This document shows, one piece after another, positions 6,364 through 8,111 of a DNA stretch of 8,111 nt. Source of the DNA: Lachnospiraceae bacterium (GTDB lineage: Bacteria; Bacillota_A; Clostridia; Lachnospirales; Lachnospiraceae); contig JAFZJK010000010.1 in the NCBI GenBank assembly GCA_017553965.1, forward strand, positions 1 to 8,111, written 5' to 3'. The translations under genes and the position numbers were made by a program. Under the pieces are notes generated by a model that saw only the letters and a list, made by a program, of their open reading frames with translations, was not told the DNA's origin and made no database searches. Numbering within the stretch: position 1 is the stretch's first letter; each line of letters begins with the position of its first letter.

Positions 6364-6388
6364 GAAAGAAAAAATGGTAGTAATACAA

Positions 6389-6418
6389 AAGCCCTCGGAG
6401 ATTTAACTCCGGGGGCTT
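6389..6418. terminator. Bidirectional rho-independent terminator between convergent transcripts
   Basis: A 12-bp stem pairs 6389-6400 (AAGCCCTCGGAG) with 6407-6418 (CTCCGGGGGCTT), with one G-U pair and a 6-base loop. Read on the - strand, the stem runs straight into TTTTGTATT, a good terminator tail for the receptor gene at the right, though the G-U pair becomes an A-C mismatch. Read on the + strand, the tail is weaker (AATTTGTTGG) but can end the flagellar operon. The position, 64 nt past the last + strand gene and 60 nt past the - strand stop, fits both roles. Confidence 0.88.
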
Positions 6419-6478
6419 AATTTGTTGGTCATATAGAATTTTTGTTATGTTTTAAGCGATAATTACGATTGGCTTTTA

Positions 6479-8111
6479 TCATAACTTGAAGTAGGATACC
6501 GCATCCTTAAGCGAATCGGAAAGCTCATTTAAGTGGTCCGTATCATTGCTTATATTGATGACATTCTTAGATATCTGAGATACTGAAGAAGTAACCTCTT
6601 CATTGGTTGCTGCGGTCTGCTCGGATATAGCGGAAAGATCGGTAACGGCATTGGTGATAACTTCTTTGATATCATTAAGTTCATCTGTGATGGCTGATAC
6701 AGAATCAATCTCGTTAACCGAAGTCTTGATCTCGGAGTCGAGCACATTGAATTTATCACGTGTGATACCAAGTAAGCGTTGTTCTTCGGCAATGATCTTT
6801 TCAACTTCACGGGACTGGGCAACACAATCATCGGACTGGGCTGAGATCTCGGATACAATCTCGGTTATCCTCATTGCGGAATCGTTGGACTGTTCTGCTA
6901 AGTGCTTGATCTCCTCGGCTACTACACCGAAGCCTCTGCCGCTTTCACCGGCACGTGCGGCTTCTATGGAAGCATTAAGAGCGAGCAGGTTGGTCTGGTC
7001 TGCGATCTCGGTAATAAATCCGACCATTTCCTCGATCTTTCTGATGGATGTATTGGTATCGGAGATCTTACGTGAGATGATCTCGATAGCTTCTGCGGAT
7101 TTCTTGCTGCTGACTGTCATGTTATCGATACAGCCGGCTGCTTCTTCATTGGCAGCAAGCATATTGTCGGAGCTTGTATTTAAGTGCTCGGTATTTGCTA
7201 CGATGCTCTCTATCATGGAGCCCATGGAGATAACCTTAGTATTTATCTCCTGAACGCTTTCAGCCATGGTTTCGGTAGCCTGTGAAAGGCTGTCCATGGA
7301 TTTTGTGATGTGTTCTGCACCGGTGGCTGACTGTCTTACAAGACCCGAAGTTGATTCCATGGAGACTTTGAGTTCTCCGGCAGATGCCCTTATCTTTGAG
7401 ATGGACTCGTTTAACGCGTATGATAAACGTTTTGCAGATTCAATAAGTGAAACAGTCTCATGGATAATGGATTTTGCTCGTATGGTAACGGATTCACCGT
7501 TGGAAAGCTTCTTTATATTATTGGCGATGTTTTTAAGTGGAGTGGAGATCTTTCTGGAGATGATGATAGTCCCTACCAGGAAGAATGCCATAAGGATAAC
7601 TGCACTGATCAGGATCTTTAAGGTAAGGTTACGTTTAAGATCGCTGATATCATGTGTGGGTTTACCTGCAAATGCCATTCCGACAGCCTTTCCGTCGGCA
7701 CCTAAAAGTGGCATATAATATACGTAATAATCGTTTCCGTTTATAACTACGTCATTGGAGTAATAGTCTTCACCGGACTGGATAGTCTCCCAGATTCCAT
7801 CGCTGGAAGAGGTGCCTATTATACGTTCTCCGTTTTCGTCCTTTATGGTGGTCATGAAACGGACATCTTTTTTAAAGAGAGTGAAATCAATGCCAGTAGT
7901 GGCCATTTTATCAAGGTATTCCGTATCATATTCGCAGAAACCGTCTACAAGGTCGTTGTCGTTTACAAGGTCGTATTCGTAATACTCCTTAAGTCCCTTG
8001 GCAGCAAGCCTTAGCTCTTCTTTGATATTATCTTCGATACTGCTTACGGAAGAGGTAATGCTTATAAGCGACAGAACGATGATACCAACTATAAGAGGTA
8101 TCAGTGCAAAC
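6479..8111 (-). CDS. Methyl-accepting chemotaxis protein with Cache-type sensor (N-terminus outside window)
   Basis: This is a transmembrane chemoreceptor that signals to CheA through CheW. The reading frame continues without a stop to the right edge, so the methionine at 7904-7906 is internal; 543 residues are visible. From the N-terminal side there is a first membrane helix (about 8057-8110, [14 protein letters not shown]) and an extracellular sensor of about 140 residues. The sensor includes [52 protein letters not shown], matching single-Cache (sCache_3-like) domains. A second membrane helix (about 7556-7621), a HAMP domain starting with [14 protein letters not shown], and the long signalling coiled coil follow. 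The conserved hairpin tip [17 protein letters not shown] lies around 6950-7010. The C-terminus ends in SYFKL, with no CheR-tethering pentapeptide. The ligand cannot be told. It is convergent with the flagellar operon and ends at the shared terminator; its promoter is outside the window. Confidence 0.95.
   Translation of the reverse strand, partial: FALIPLIVGIIVLSLISITSSVSSIEDNIKEELRLAAKGLKEYYEYDLVNDNDLVDGFCEYDTEYLDKMATTGIDFTLFKKDVRFMTTIKDENGERIIGTSSSDGIWETIQSGEDYYSNDVVINGNDYYVYYMPLLGADGKAVGMAFAGKPTHDISDLKRNLTLKILISAVILMAFFLVGTIIISRKISTPLKNIANNIKKLSNGESVTIRAKSIIHETVSLIESAKRLSYALNESISKIRASAGELKVSMESTSGLVRQSATGAEHITKSMDSLSQATETMAESVQEINTKVISMGSMIESIVANTEHLNTSSDNMLAANEEAAGCIDNMTVSSKKSAEAIEIISRKISDTNTSIRKIEEMVGFITEIADQTNLLALNASIEAARAGESGRGFGVVAEEIKHLAEQSNDSAMRITEIVSEISAQSDDCVAQSREVEKIIAEEQRLLGITRDKFNVLDSEIKTSVNEIDSVSAITDELNDIKEVITNAVTDLSAISEQTAATNEEVTSSVSQISKNVINISNDTDHLNELSDSLKDAVSYFKL

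Noticed and set aside
6603..7253. + strand open frame opposite the chemoreceptor
   Set aside because: Antisense of the conserved receptor signalling domain; low-complexity Ser/Ile/Leu composition.

Overview
The window looks like part of the main flagellar/chemotaxis operon of a motile Gram-positive bacterium, most likely a clostridial Lachnospiraceae member (Butyrivibrio/Roseburia-like). I infer this from three things: the order cheW-cheC-cheD-sigD, which is also the end of the Bacillus subtilis fla/che operon; the presence of CheC and CheD, which most enteric bacteria lack; and strong GGAGG-type ribosome binding sites with moderate GC. The genus is a guess.

Left part (1-2530): the 3' end of cheW, then cheC, cheD, a small two-helix membrane protein of unknown function, and the flagellar sigma factor sigma-28 (sigD/fliA). 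All are on the + strand with short gaps (19, 1, 22 and 49 nt), so they are probably cotranscribed. CheW couples receptors to CheA. CheC dephosphorylates CheY-P and is regulated by binding CheD. CheD deamidates receptors. SigD transcribes late flagellar, chemotaxis and autolysin genes.

Middle part (2531-6324): four more + strand genes. The first is a FapA/DUF342-family protein (beta-helix plus coiled coil). After an 85-nt gap containing three tandem copies of a 13-nt near-palindromic unit come three more genes. These are a small Lys-rich protein, a membrane-anchored coiled-coil protein with a C-terminal helix-turn-helix-like segment (a candidate counterpart of the swarming protein SwrB/DUF6115), and a membrane-anchored protein with a long Pro-Thr repeat tether ending in an MltG/YceG-type LysM-like module but no transglycosylase domain. 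Their position suggests they are flagellar accessory proteins; this is inference.

Right part (6325-8111): a 154-nt noncoding gap with a perfect 8-bp hairpin and a strong bidirectional terminator hairpin separates the operon from a convergent - strand methyl-accepting chemotaxis protein. That receptor has a Cache-type extracellular sensor and runs off the right edge.

No tRNA, rRNA, CRISPR array, insertion sequence or prophage signal was seen. The least-described material is the accessory cassette at 4199-6324, where the tandem operator-like repeats, the SwrB-like protein and the tethered MltG-like module lie together.
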